Shown here: in pieces, positions 7,486-15,929 of the stretch
How positions within the stretch are numbered: the first letter of the stretch is position 1
How the letters are laid out: each line of letters opens with the position of its first letter
NCBI RefSeq assembly: GCF_009193265.1
Contig: NZ_VZZZ01000004.1
Location: 372,001 to 436,000, forward strand
Origin: Marinobacter changyiensis
GTDB taxonomy: Bacteria > Pseudomonadota > Gammaproteobacteria > Pseudomonadales > Oleiphilaceae
Direction of reading: 5' to 3'
Length of the DNA stretch: 64,000 nucleotides
Made by a program: the position numbers and the translations under genes
Notes under the pieces: generated by a model
The model's input: only the letters and a program-made list of their open reading frames with translations
What the model was told of the DNA's origin: nothing
Databases searched by the model: none

Positions 7486-8799
7486 TCATACGCCGAAAGG
7501 ATAGGTATCGGGCAGCCCTTTAAGGGTTGTTGTGTCCAGTGGTGTAATCGCCCGTGTCCGGTCAAACCAGACATACTCGTCGAACTGGGCTGGCAGGCAG
7601 GCATGGTAGTAATGGCTTTGGCGTTCCGTCTGTGGTCGGTAAATCACGCCAATTGCGCGTTGCAGACGTTCGTGTCGCAACCCATGTACAAGCTTCGTAT
7701 CACCATGTCGAAGCGGCACCAGAGCCATCGAAACGCCGCTATCGTGAAACAGGCGCTCGTAGCTGCCGGGCAGGGCAGGAAGGACATTTTTGATTTCCAT
7801 TTCATCGCCCCAGTCCGAGGCCGCAGCCACTGTGCCGGTATCGGTCCCAAAACCGATAGAGAACAGCGCATCTCCGAACCTTGCCCTGGCAAGCCGTCCG
7901 ATATTGAATTCGCCTCTACGTCCCATATCCGTTGCGCTGCTATCGCCCACGTGGGAATTATGGGCCCAGATGATGCCCCGGCTTTCTTCCCCATAATGCT
8001 CGAGTAGCCGCTCCAGCGTGGCAAACATATGTGTGTCACGCAGGTTCCATGCGTTGTTTTCAGATAAGAACATGGTTCGGTAGTATTCTTCGGCACTGGC
8101 GATGAGATTGGCATTTTGCAGGAGATCGAATAGCCGTTCACCATCATAGGATGCGAATGTGCGTTGGCGCTCGTATAGCACTCGCAGGTTGTCCAGTATG
8201 GCAGCTTCACAGCTCACGAAACCCGAGCGTATGGCTGCCCGGGCATATTCCGCTGGATCATCCCGGTAGGGAAGCAGGCACCGGTATTGGCTTAATGCCT
8301 GTTTGGCAGTGACCGGATCGTATTGCTTCAGGTAGGAGAGTACCTCGTGCATGGAGGTATACAGGCTGTAAAGATCGAGGCCGTGGAACCCGACTTTACC
8401 AGTCTCAGCCCGGGCGAAGTTCCAGGATCTGAGCCCGTCGACAAATTGCCTGACCTCTTCATTGCGCCACATCCAGGTCGGGAATCGTGCGAATGCTGTC
8501 CATTCCGAGGCCGGGTATTGCTTGTGTCTTACGTAATGGTCGATGCGGGCAGCGTCAGGCCAGTCGCCCTCAATGGCGACAAAATTGAAATGTTTGCGTT
8601 CAATCAATGCCTGCGTAATTCTGGCCCGCGCTTCGTAGAATTCCGAGGTTCCGTGGGAAGCTTCACCGATCATGACAACCCGGGCATCGCCAATACGTCT
8701 GAGCAGGCCATCAAGTGGCAGTTCCGCGATGGCTTCGAATTTGATGCTGACCTGCGCAAGCCGCTTGGCCAGATCCATGGTTGAAGTACCGATTTGCAT
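7486..8799 (-). CDS. Erythromycin esterase family protein
   Basis: A 437-residue member of the erythromycin esterase/succinoglycan-biosynthesis-related family (Ere-like fold). The active-site region shows MIGEASHGTSEFYEARA near residues 40-56, with the His and Glu used in this family. AIEGDWPDAARIDHYV follows near 72-87, FPTWMWRNEEVRQFVDGL near 106-123, and WAHNSHVGDSS with the second conserved His near 270-280. True macrolide esterases are a minority of the family, so resistance should not be assumed; the native substrate is unknown. GGAGGG ten bases before the ATG supports the start. It is divergent from the SRAP gene, with 120 bases between the two starts. Confidence 0.82.
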   Translation of the reverse strand: MQIGTSTMDLAKRLAQVSIKFEAIAELPLDGLLRRIGDARVVMIGEASHGTSEFYEARARITQALIERKHFNFVAIEGDWPDAARIDHYVRHKQYPASEWTAFARFPTWMWRNEEVRQFVDGLRSWNFARAETGKVGFHGLDLYSLYTSMHEVLSYLKQYDPVTAKQALSQYRCLLPYRDDPAEYARAAIRSGFVSCEAAILDNLRVLYERQRTFASYDGERLFDLLQNANLIASAEEYYRTMFLSENNAWNLRDTHMFATLERLLEHYGEESRGIIWAHNSHVGDSSATDMGRRGEFNIGRLARARFGDALFSIGFGTDTGTVAAASDWGDEMEIKNVLPALPGSYERLFHDSGVSMALVPLRHGDTKLVHGLRHERLQRAIGVIYRPQTERQSHYYHACLPAQFDEYVWFDRTRAITPLDTTTLKGLPDTYPFGV

Positions 8800-8844
8800 A
8801 AACCAGGCCCTCCTGTTGAATAATCCAATCCTGGCAACAAACCT

Positions 8845-8873
8845 ATTATAAGAATGCGCCTAAATCGGCGTGA
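8845..8873 (-). promoter_or_regulatory. Possible promoter for the erythromycin-esterase-like gene
   Basis: Read on the minus strand, a perfect TATAAT (plus positions 8845-8850) stands about 45 bases before the start codon at 8799. The hexamer 17 bases further upstream (TCACGC) is a poor -35 match, so this is only a candidate. Confidence 0.3.
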
Positions 8874-8919
8874 TATTTTGATCTATCTCAACAACTGAAA
8901 AACCAGGAGGGAGTCTCCC

Positions 8920-9621
8920 ATGTGCGGATACATTCGACGCGTAACCGATAGTCCGGAAGTCGGGAGACTGCTGGAGGAGATTGGCCTGGGGCACCTGTTT
9001 GAGCCATTGGTAAGGCAGGTGCCGCCTGGAATGGAACAATTCTATCCGGCTTTCGGAGGCAACCCTGATCGTAAGATTCGGGGATTGATCATCCAGCAAG
9101 AGGGTAAGCCGCGCCTGGTCGACGCAACCTGGTGGTTTGATTGCACGGCAACCGGAGAACGGATCGAAGTGGGGAAGCGCACAACCTTCAACGCCAGAAA
9201 TCTTGAGTCACCCTACTGGAAGGGAGCCTTGCGCCATCACCGCGGAATCGTAGTTGCCTCGGGGATAGGCGAGTCCAAAAGGATTGACGGTCGAAAGCAT
9301 CAATATCTTATGGAAGGCACTCAGCCGTTCTTGCTCGGAGCCTTATATCGACCATTTACGAATGGGCAATACAGTTGTGCGGTGATCACACGGGATGCCC
9401 ATTTAAAGTTCGAGCCCTACCACGACAAGGCCTTCCCCCTGTTCCTTCCGCCGACACGGGAGTTTGCTCAAACATGGCTTGCAGAGGACATTCCCCAAGC
9501 CAATGAGATTGATGAATTGCTGGAGCATCCAAGGTTGTATGCGACGCTCAAAGTTGAAGAAGTGAAGACGTTCAAGAGCGGAACTATCTCACCCAAAGCT
9601 ACTTTATTGGAAGCTGACTGA
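8920..9621 (+). CDS. SRAP-domain protein (HMCES/YedK-like abasic-site crosslink peptidase), divergent
   Basis: A 233-residue SOS-response-associated peptidase family protein. The family covalently traps abasic sites in single-stranded DNA through Cys2, and here the protein starts MCGY, so Cys2 is present once Met is removed. TTFNARNLES near residues 88-97 corresponds to the conserved NAR(A/S)E region. ASGIGES near 113-119 stands where GFYEW normally is, with the acidic residue kept. HDKAFPLFLPP near 168-178 aligns with the HDRMP(V/L)IL motif and keeps its His. The changes at the second and third motifs make it a divergent branch. A CAGGAGGG ribosome-binding site precedes the ATG. Confidence 0.8.
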   Translation: MCGYIRRVTDSPEVGRLLEEIGLGHLFEPLVRQVPPGMEQFYPAFGGNPDRKIRGLIIQQEGKPRLVDATWWFDCTATGERIEVGKRTTFNARNLESPYWKGALRHHRGIVVASGIGESKRIDGRKHQYLMEGTQPFLLGALYRPFTNGQYSCAVITRDAHLKFEPYHDKAFPLFLPPTREFAQTWLAEDIPQANEIDELLEHPRLYATLKVEEVKTFKSGTISPKATLLEAD

Positions 9622-9737
9622 AGCTGCTGGGATAAATTTGAGCTGTAAGAGGCTGCTCCCGAGGGACCCGGTCAAAAGCACCGAAAGTTGCATATACTCC
9701 TAAGGTCATCCTTCCCGGACCAGCAGGAGGCTTCGTT

Positions 9738-10481
9738 ATGCCAACCCCAAGCCGTGAGCGGCTCCTCGGTGACCACCAACCTACGGCGGTGCACGACCGG
9801 CTGGCCACTCCAGTGAGGGCGTCGACACTACCCGATGCTGTGCTCGGCGGCATTGATGGCTGTGTTACTACCTTTGCAGTGGTTTCTGGTGCTTTCGGCG
9901 CGGGTTTCTCGCCACAGGTGGCGCTGGTGCTGGGCTTTGCCAACTTGCTTGCCGATGGCTTCAGCATGGCAGTGAGCAACTATGAGGCCGGCCAGGCGCA
10001 ACTGGCTCAGATCGCAAGCGCTGAGCGCACCGAGCGTCAGCATATTGACCTGGTGCCTGAAGGCGAGCGCGAAGAGGTTCGCCAACTGTTTCGTGCAAAG
10101 GGTTTCGAGGGAGAGCTGCTTGAGCAAGTCGTTGAAGTGCTATGCAACGATAAAGATGTGTGGGTGGCAACCATGATGCGAGAGGAGTATGGCCTTTCGT
10201 CTGTTGGACTTAGCCCACTCCGTTCAGCGTTGGCTACCTTTGCTGCTTTTTTGGCAGTCGGTACTTTGCCATTGCTGCCCTATGCATTACCTGGGCTGGG
10301 GAGCACCGCGCAATTCCTGGCCAGTCTAGGACTGGCCGGGGCTGTATTCCTCGGTATTGGTATGCTTAAGAGTGCGGTATATGGCCTGCCGGCCTGGTGC
10401 TCGGGACTGCGTACATTGTTCATGGGCACCACAGCAGCCGGCCTGGCCTTTGCCACCGGTCATTTCGTGCAAGGGCTATAA
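9738..10481 (+). CDS. VIT1/CCC1-family iron/manganese transporter
   Basis: A 247-residue inner-membrane protein of the VIT1/CCC1 family, which moves Fe2+ or Mn2+ out of the cytoplasm. LPDAVLGGIDGCVTTFAVVSG near residues 31-50 and LGFANLLADGFSMAVSNYEA near 66-85 are the conserved first membrane helices with the family Asp, Gly and Met residues. A cytoplasmic metal-binding region rich in Glu (about 90-150) follows, then three C-terminal membrane helices (about 165-245). CAGGAGG seven bases before the ATG defines the start. It is apparently monocistronic. Confidence 0.85.
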   Translation: MPTPSRERLLGDHQPTAVHDRLATPVRASTLPDAVLGGIDGCVTTFAVVSGAFGAGFSPQVALVLGFANLLADGFSMAVSNYEAGQAQLAQIASAERTERQHIDLVPEGEREEVRQLFRAKGFEGELLEQVVEVLCNDKDVWVATMMREEYGLSSVGLSPLRSALATFAAFLAVGTLPLLPYALPGLGSTAQFLASLGLAGAVFLGIGMLKSAVYGLPAWCSGLRTLFMGTTAAGLAFATGHFVQGL

Positions 10482-10640
10482 GTAACCAGACTGTAAGGAC
10501 TTAGTGATCCAACACACTCTTGCATTGTTGTATGCTGCTAATCGGCGGTTACATTGCAACCTAATCAGAGGCATTCTTCATCAGTCATCCCCGCGCGCAA
10601 TCCTGGTCCGTTCGTCCTTACCAACCAACAGGAGCCAATC

Positions 10641-11183
10641 ATGGCAACGGTTGATACCGGTCCCACACGCATCCCCCTTAACCAGCTGGACATACCCTTG
10701 GAAAGAGATCTCTTTCTTCGCAACTTGATACGGGAACTTTCCGGCGTGCTGGAAGATGTCGTAGGGCTTAAAGAGGCAGCCGGTTTTATCAGCATCGTCG
10801 GCCAGAATATGGGGAATCAAATGGACCTCGACTATAAAAGAGCCCTGGGTGTTTCCAATCTGACTCGCCCTCAGGTCGCAGACGTGCTCGTAGACCTGAA
10901 AAAGAGGATCAAAGGCGACTTCTACATTATCGAGCAGAATGACGATCGCATTGTGCTTGGTAACCGGGCCTGTCCCTTTGCCGAGAAAGTGGCAGGACGC
11001 TCCTCCATGTGCATGATGACGAGCAACGTATTCGGCATTATCGCCTCCCAAAGTCTCGGCTACGCCAAAGTAACGTTAGAAGAAACCATAGCCCGGGGTG
11101 ATCCGGGATGCCGAGTGATTGTTTACCTCCACTCCAGCGCAGACTCCGAAGCTGCGCCAGGAAAGGAATATTTCCAATCTTAA
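10641..11183 (+). CDS. Methanogen output domain 1 (MetOD1) family protein
   Basis: A 180-residue protein matching the MetOD1 family, first described as an output domain of archaeal sensor kinases and also found as a stand-alone protein beside bacterial signalling genes. [14 protein letters not shown] near residues 51-64, a [13 protein letters not shown] block near 81-93, and three conserved Cys in NRACPF, SSMCMMT and DPGCRV suggest a metal- or redox-sensing site. The ATG at 10641 follows an AGGAG site; the frame is open further upstream without one. The PAS-GGDEF-EAL gene begins 19 bases after its stop, so this protein probably supplies an input to that enzyme. Confidence 0.75.
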   Translation: MATVDTGPTRIPLNQLDIPLERDLFLRNLIRELSGVLEDVVGLKEAAGFISIVGQNMGNQMDLDYKRALGVSNLTRPQVADVLVDLKKRIKGDFYIIEQNDDRIVLGNRACPFAEKVAGRSSMCMMTSNVFGIIASQSLGYAKVTLEETIARGDPGCRVIVYLHSSADSEAAPGKEYFQS

Positions 11184-11202
11184 CGCCACGCTTGGGTTGA
11201 AC

Positions 11203-13356
11203 ATGAACAAAAAATCGTGGGATGACCTGCTTCCAGAGCCCCTTCTGCTGCTGTCCGCGCACGGTAAGATCATTGATATGAACCATGCCGCGCTGAGGGC
11301 ATTCAGAGGCTTGGCAAATGGAAGCCAGCTGCATGACCTGGCGAACGATCCGGCTAAGCTGGATTCTTCTCTAAGGCTTTGGGTCCGGAGTGGGGATTTT
11401 ATCCGGGGCCTGGTCGTGGTCAGCAGTCCAAACGGTGAGCGATACACGACCTACGGAGCACGGCGTCAGGGAGCCAAGGACTCGCCAGCTCAAGTCATCG
11501 TACGCTGCGATGTCGAGAGTACGGCCAATCAGCGCTTTATCGAGATCACCCGGCGCGTAAACGACCTCAACCGGGAGGTCGCCCGTCGCCAGCATGCAGA
11601 GAGCCAGCTGTTTGCTGAAAAAGAACTGGCCCAGGTGACCCTCCATTGTATCGGTGATGCAGTCATCACGACCGATACCGAAGGTAAGGTCAACTACCTG
11701 AACCCCATTGCGGAAACCCTCACTGGGTGGTCCGAAGCCGAGTCCCGGGGGCGGCCAATGATTGAGGTTTTTCGTATTTTTAATGAGCAGACTCGCGAAC
11801 CGGCAGAGAACCCCGTTGCGCGCGTATTGGCTTATGGACACACCGTGGGGTTAGCGAACCATACGGTACTGTTGCACCGGGATGGTACAGAGTTTGCGAT
11901 TGAAGACTCCGCTGCGCCAATACGTGATCGGGGTGGTCGGCTCATCGGGGCTGTCATGGTGTTTCATGACGTCACCCATGCTCGCAAATTAGCGGCAAAG
12001 GTAACCCACCAGGCAAACCACGACGGTCTTACAGGGCTGCTCAATCGGCAGGCATTTGAGCAACGATTGCGTAACCTGCTGGAGGCGCCCGGGGGGATGG
12101 ATGGTTCCCACAGCCTTTTGTTCATGGATCTGGACCAGTTCAAGGTGATCAACGATACCTGTGGACACCTGGCGGGGGATGCCTTGTTGCGCACCCTCGG
12201 CCCGGTACTTCAGGGACATCTCAGACATTCCGATCTGCTGGCGCGCTTGGGAGGCGACGAGTTTGGGGTCCTGCTGCAGGACTGCCCCGTGCCCGTTGCC
12301 AAGCGCATTGCCAGTGCACTCAAAGAAGAACTCGAGGAACTTAATTTCACCTGGGATGGAAAGCCTTTTCGCGTCGGTCTCAGTATTGGCCAGGTCAACT
12401 TCAGCGACAGTAGCTGGTCTCTGGCGGATCTGCTCAACGCCGCCGACAATGCCTGCTATCTGGCCAAGGAGAATGGCCGCAACAGGATCCATCTCTACAG
12501 CAGTGATGACCAGGCACTGGCCCACAGGTTTCGGCAAACGCAATGGGTCGGGCGCATCCGGGAGGCGTTTGAGGAAGACCGTTTCCGTTTGCATTGCCAG
12601 GCCATTGTGCCGACGTCGTCTGATCCATCCGAGCGTCCCGAAGAAGACGGGGCGCATTTCGAGGTGTTGCTGCGCCTGGTCGACAAAGACGGGAAACTGG
12701 TTCCGCCCATGGCCTTCATTCCGACCGCGGAGCGCTATAACTTGATGGTTGGCATCGATCAATGGGTGCTCAAGACGGCCTTCTCCAAGCTTGCAATGTG
12801 GGGCTCCGAACGCGTTACGACCTGTTCGATAAACCTATCGGGGGCATCTTTGGGGGATGAGGGCTTCCTGCAGTTCATAAACGATTGCTTTAAGCGTTTT
12901 ACTGTTTTACCCCAGATAATCTGTTTCGAGATTACCGAAACAGAAGCTATAGCCAATCTGGCCAATGCGCGCCACATCATCCAGTCTCTGAAGACACTCG
13001 GGTGTCGTTTTTCTCTGGACGACTTCGGGAGCGGGATGTCCTCATTCGGCTACCTGAAGAACTTACCGGTGGACTACCTGAAAATCGATGGCACGTTTAT
13101 CAAGAATTTGGCAAACGATCCAATCGATCATGCCATGGTGGCGGCCATCAACAATATTGGTCATGTTATGGGCTTGAAGACGATTGCCGAATTCGTCGAG
13201 AGCGCCAGTGTATTGCATGAGCTACTTGAGCTCGGGGTGGACTACGTCCAGGGCTATGGCATTGCCAAGCCCGAACCCCTGGAAACCTATCTGGCAAACC
13301 TGGTGAACGGCAATTGCCAACGATCATCGGGCGCATTGAGCGAGAAAAATTTATAG
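11203..13356 (+). CDS. PAS-GGDEF-EAL bifunctional c-di-GMP protein
   Basis: A 717-residue cytoplasmic protein. A degenerate PAS-like region (about 8-100) is followed by a good PAS domain (about 140-265), a GGDEF domain and an EAL domain. The synthase motif RLGGDEF lies near residues 348-354, preceded at the correct five-residue spacing by an RHSD inhibitory I-site. The EAL signature reads EVL (near 487), a common active variant, and the downstream metal and catalytic motifs are intact (INLSG, FEITETE, DDFGSGMSSF, YLKIDG, AEFVES, VQGYG). Both activities are possible. The start at 11203 is the first ATG at the domain boundary; no strong ribosome-binding site is seen, which fits translational coupling to the MetOD1 gene. 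Confidence 0.85.
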   Translation: MNKKSWDDLLPEPLLLLSAHGKIIDMNHAALRAFRGLANGSQLHDLANDPAKLDSSLRLWVRSGDFIRGLVVVSSPNGERYTTYGARRQGAKDSPAQVIVRCDVESTANQRFIEITRRVNDLNREVARRQHAESQLFAEKELAQVTLHCIGDAVITTDTEGKVNYLNPIAETLTGWSEAESRGRPMIEVFRIFNEQTREPAENPVARVLAYGHTVGLANHTVLLHRDGTEFAIEDSAAPIRDRGGRLIGAVMVFHDVTHARKLAAKVTHQANHDGLTGLLNRQAFEQRLRNLLEAPGGMDGSHSLLFMDLDQFKVINDTCGHLAGDALLRTLGPVLQGHLRHSDLLARLGGDEFGVLLQDCPVPVAKRIASALKEELEELNFTWDGKPFRVGLSIGQVNFSDSSWSLADLLNAADNACYLAKENGRNRIHLYSSDDQALAHRFRQTQWVGRIREAFEEDRFRLHCQAIVPTSSDPSERPEEDGAHFEVLLRLVDKDGKLVPPMAFIPTAERYNLMVGIDQWVLKTAFSKLAMWGSERVTTCSINLSGASLGDEGFLQFINDCFKRFTVLPQIICFEITETEAIANLANARHIIQSLKTLGCRFSLDDFGSGMSSFGYLKNLPVDYLKIDGTFIKNLANDPIDHAMVAAINNIGHVMGLKTIAEFVESASVLHELLELGVDYVQGYGIAKPEPLETYLANLVNGNCQRSSGALSEKNL

Positions 13357-13694
13357 GTCAATGCCGATTGGCAGGCCTGTCCGTTGTGCCAAACGATCCT
13401 TTACCTGATGGCCAAAGTCTACCAGTGACATTGCAGATTTGACCCCGGAACGATCAGGAACAGCTTTGCCGATATCGTTGAGCATGATATGTGATGAGCG
13501 CGTGGCCTGAAAATCTCGGCAGCACAATCGCATGCATTAGGCTACACTCCAGCTCTAGTTAGTTTGCCTGCGTATGCGTATGGCTGTTTCCCCATCCTCT
13601 TGCCTGATTCTGCGACACTCAGTCCAGCGTTCCGTGAGCCTACCCACAGTGGCACCGCCTTGAATAGTAGTGCTACTTACCGGTGTAACTGTTC
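13357..13694. other. Intergenic region, no gene seen
   Basis: This stretch between the GGDEF-EAL gene and the histidine kinase gene holds no convincing gene, repeat or terminator. A 60-residue minus-strand frame (13351-13533) resembles no family I know and lacks a ribosome-binding site. The promoter for the kinase operon should lie in the downstream part, but no confident hexamer pair stands out. Confidence 0.5.
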
Positions 13695-15143
13695 ATGCAA
13701 CAAGCTATTGACCACACGGGCCCTCCAGACATTGGCCCGGAGGATGAGCCCGGCGACGCCATCACCGAATCACAGCGGCAAATTGCAGAGATCAAGACCG
13801 GTGCCTTGCAGGACGCCATTTTTAACAGTGCCTATTTCTCCAGCATTGCCACCGATGAAAAAGGCGTCATCCAGATTTTCAATGTGGGTGCAGAGCGCAT
13901 GCTGGGCTTTGCAGCTTCGGATGTGGTGAACAGGATCACACCGGCCGATATCTCGGACCCGCAGGAGCTTATCGACCGCGCCGATGCCCTGAGCCGGGAG
14001 CTGGGAGAGTCGATTTCGCCCGGGTTTGAGGCGCTGGTATTCAAGGCCTCCCGTGGTATCGAAGATATTTATGAGCTGACCTATGTGCGCAAGGACGGCA
14101 GTCGCTTTCCCGCTATGGTATCGGTGACGGCCCTGCGCGACCCCGACGAGCAAATTATCGGTTATCTGTTGATTGGCACCGACAATACTGCGCGCCAGCG
14201 TTGGGAGCGCACCCTGCAGGAAAAAAACGCCGAACTGGAACAGGCCAGCACCGCGCTGGCCACCATGTCCCATGAGCTGCGCACGCCCCTTAACGCCATC
14301 ATCGGATTTTCGGAGGCGCTCAAGGACGGCCTGGTGGGCGACATTTCCCAAGATCAGCATGAGTACATTAACGATATTTTTACCAGCGGCCAGCACCTGC
14401 TGTCGCTGATCAACGACATCCTGGACCTGTCGAAGATTGAGGCCGGCATGATGGCGCTCGAACTCGAACCGGTCGATCTGGATACGTTGTTGTCGAACAG
14501 CCTGTCGATCGTCAAGGAAAAAGCCGCGGCCCAGAACATCACCCTTGAACTCGACATCGGGGAAGACCTGGGCGTACCGCTTCTCGATATGCGCAAGACC
14601 AAGCAGATCGTCTACAACCTGCTCTCGAACGCCGTTAAGTTCAGTCCGCCTGGCGCAGGCGTGACTCTCGGCGCCAGAAGGGTCGGGCGCACCCGCGTCG
14701 GCCAGTTGCCGGGCGAGTGGGCCATTCAGGGCTTCGAGTTAGCAGACAGCGAATACGAAGACTTCCTCGAAATTTGCGTCAGCGACAGCGGGATCGGTAT
14801 TTCCGTCGCCGACATGAGCAAGCTGTTCATGGCCTTCAGCCAGATTGATAGTAGCCTGGCACGCCAGTATGAGGGCACCGGGCTGGGCCTTGCCATGGTC
14901 AAACAGCTCGCCGAATTGCATGGCGGAACAGTCGCAGTGGCCAGCGCCGAAGGGCAGGGTGCTCGTTTCGCCGCCTGGTTGCCGCTTCCCGTGACCGCAA
15001 CCGATGGCAACCAAGAGAAGCTTGATGTTCTTGTCGGCGCAGCATCAGAGCATGCCGCCGAGCGCGTCCGTGATCATGCAAAAGCCCATCAGCCGGACTC
15101 ACCTGCAAGCGTCACTGTCAGGTCTGGGGCTACAGCCCGATGA
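13695..15143 (+). CDS. PAS histidine kinase, probably the truncated front part of a hybrid kinase
   Basis: A 482-residue kinase without membrane segments. A PAS domain (about 42-165) is followed by HisKA with ATMSHELRTPLNAIIGF, where the phosphorylated His is residue 193, and a HATPase with its N-box (QIVYNLLSNAVKFSP), G1 (VSDSGIGI) and G2 (GTGLGLAMVKQL) boxes. After the ATPase domain the frame reads KLDVLVGAASEHAAERVRD, which looks like the first strand and helix of a receiver domain, then degenerates and stops. The rest of that receiver continues in another frame in the next gene, so the original protein was probably a kinase with two receiver domains. Kinase motifs are complete and activity is likely. 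Confidence 0.82.
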   Translation: MQQAIDHTGPPDIGPEDEPGDAITESQRQIAEIKTGALQDAIFNSAYFSSIATDEKGVIQIFNVGAERMLGFAASDVVNRITPADISDPQELIDRADALSRELGESISPGFEALVFKASRGIEDIYELTYVRKDGSRFPAMVSVTALRDPDEQIIGYLLIGTDNTARQRWERTLQEKNAELEQASTALATMSHELRTPLNAIIGFSEALKDGLVGDISQDQHEYINDIFTSGQHLLSLINDILDLSKIEAGMMALELEPVDLDTLLSNSLSIVKEKAAAQNITLELDIGEDLGVPLLDMRKTKQIVYNLLSNAVKFSPPGAGVTLGARRVGRTRVGQLPGEWAIQGFELADSEYEDFLEICVSDSGIGISVADMSKLFMAFSQIDSSLARQYEGTGLGLAMVKQLAELHGGTVAVASAEGQGARFAAWLPLPVTATDGNQEKLDVLVGAASEHAAERVRDHAKAHQPDSPASVTVRSGATAR

Positions 15144-15546
15144 GCAAAAAACCCACACCATCCTGGTGGTGGACGATGATTCCAAGGCTGTCGAAGTGAT
15201 TGCGGCATTCCTGCCCACCCCGGCTTACGCGGTGGTACGCGCCTATGGCGGGGCCGAAGCAATCACGCTGGCGCAGCGTTTGCGGCCGGACCTGATCCTG
15301 CTCGACCTGATGATGCCGCAGGTCAATGGCTTTGAGGTGGTCGAAGTCCTCCAGCGCAATCCCGCAACGGCGCATATAGCCATCCTGGTGGTGGCGGCCA
15401 AGACGATTACGGCGATGGACCGTGCCGCGCTGAGTAACAACCCGGATCAGGTCATCAATATTGTCGAAAAGTCGGTCTTTTGCCAGGTACGTTTTATCGC
15501 CGAAGTCCGGCGCGCGCTGCTGCCCACCAAATCGAGGAATCCCTAA
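15076..15546 (+). CDS. Response regulator receiver protein, detached tail of a hybrid kinase
   Basis: A 156-residue receiver protein. It opens with IMQKPISRTHLQASLSGLGL, which corresponds to the C-terminal end (with the conserved Lys-Pro) of a receiver domain in hybrid kinases. A full second receiver follows: ILVVDDDSKAVEVI, phosphoacceptor Asp in LLDLMMPQVNGFEV, and NIVEKS as the Lys site. The usual Thr after strand 4 is Ala (VVAAKT). The frame overlaps the kinase gene by 68 bases and is open back to 15004. No strong ribosome-binding site is visible, so the start at 15076 is uncertain and expression may depend on coupling. Its stop overlaps the next start by one base (TAATG). Confidence 0.6.
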   Translation: MQKPISRTHLQASLSGLGLQPDEQKTHTILVVDDDSKAVEVIAAFLPTPAYAVVRAYGGAEAITLAQRLRPDLILLDLMMPQVNGFEVVEVLQRNPATAHIAILVVAAKTITAMDRAALSNNPDQVINIVEKSVFCQVRFIAEVRRALLPTKSRNP

Positions 15547-15929
15547 TGGCCAGAATACTTCTCGTAGAAGATAATTCGGCTAACACGAAGCTGGCATTGC
15601 TGCTCTTGCACAAAGTCGGGCACGAGGTGCAATGCGCAGTCGATGCCGAAACCGGCGTAGCCCTGGCACGCGCGGATAAACCGGACCTGATCCTGATGGA
15701 TATCCAGCTTCCCGGTATGGATGGCCTGTCTGCGACCGCGCTACTCAAGGAGGACCCCGATACCGCACACATTCCGGTCATTGCGCTGACGGCAATGGCG
15801 ATGAAAGCGGACAAGGAAAAAAGCGAGCTTGCCGGCTGCGACGGGTATATCGCCAAGCCCCTGCGCTACCCGGCGCTGTATGCAATTATTGATGCGCAGC
15901 TGGCCAAGTCCTATGGACGCAGCCGATGA
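15546..15929 (+). CDS. Single-domain response regulator (DivK/CheY-like)
   Basis: A 127-residue stand-alone receiver domain. RILLVEDNSANTKLALLLL opens the domain with the acidic pair; the phosphoacceptor Asp is in LMDIQLPGMDG (about residue 53), Thr in ALTAMAM and Lys in YIAKPL. There is no output domain, so it probably shuttles phosphate from the upstream kinase to a partner or acts by protein contact, as DivK does. It overlaps the previous stop by one base and the next start by four bases (ATGA), so all four genes from 13695 to 18091 form one translationally coupled operon. Confidence 0.85.
   Translation: MARILLVEDNSANTKLALLLLHKVGHEVQCAVDAETGVALARADKPDLILMDIQLPGMDGLSATALLKEDPDTAHIPVIALTAMAMKADKEKSELAGCDGYIAKPLRYPALYAIIDAQLAKSYGRSR

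Noticed and set aside
7486..8799. Calling the erythromycin-esterase-like gene an antibiotic resistance gene
   Set aside because: The family is broad and most members are not macrolide esterases; nothing in the context suggests a resistance element.
13351..13533. A 60-residue minus-strand frame between the GGDEF-EAL gene and the kinase gene
   Set aside because: No ribosome-binding site, no recognisable family, and it overlaps the end of the preceding gene.
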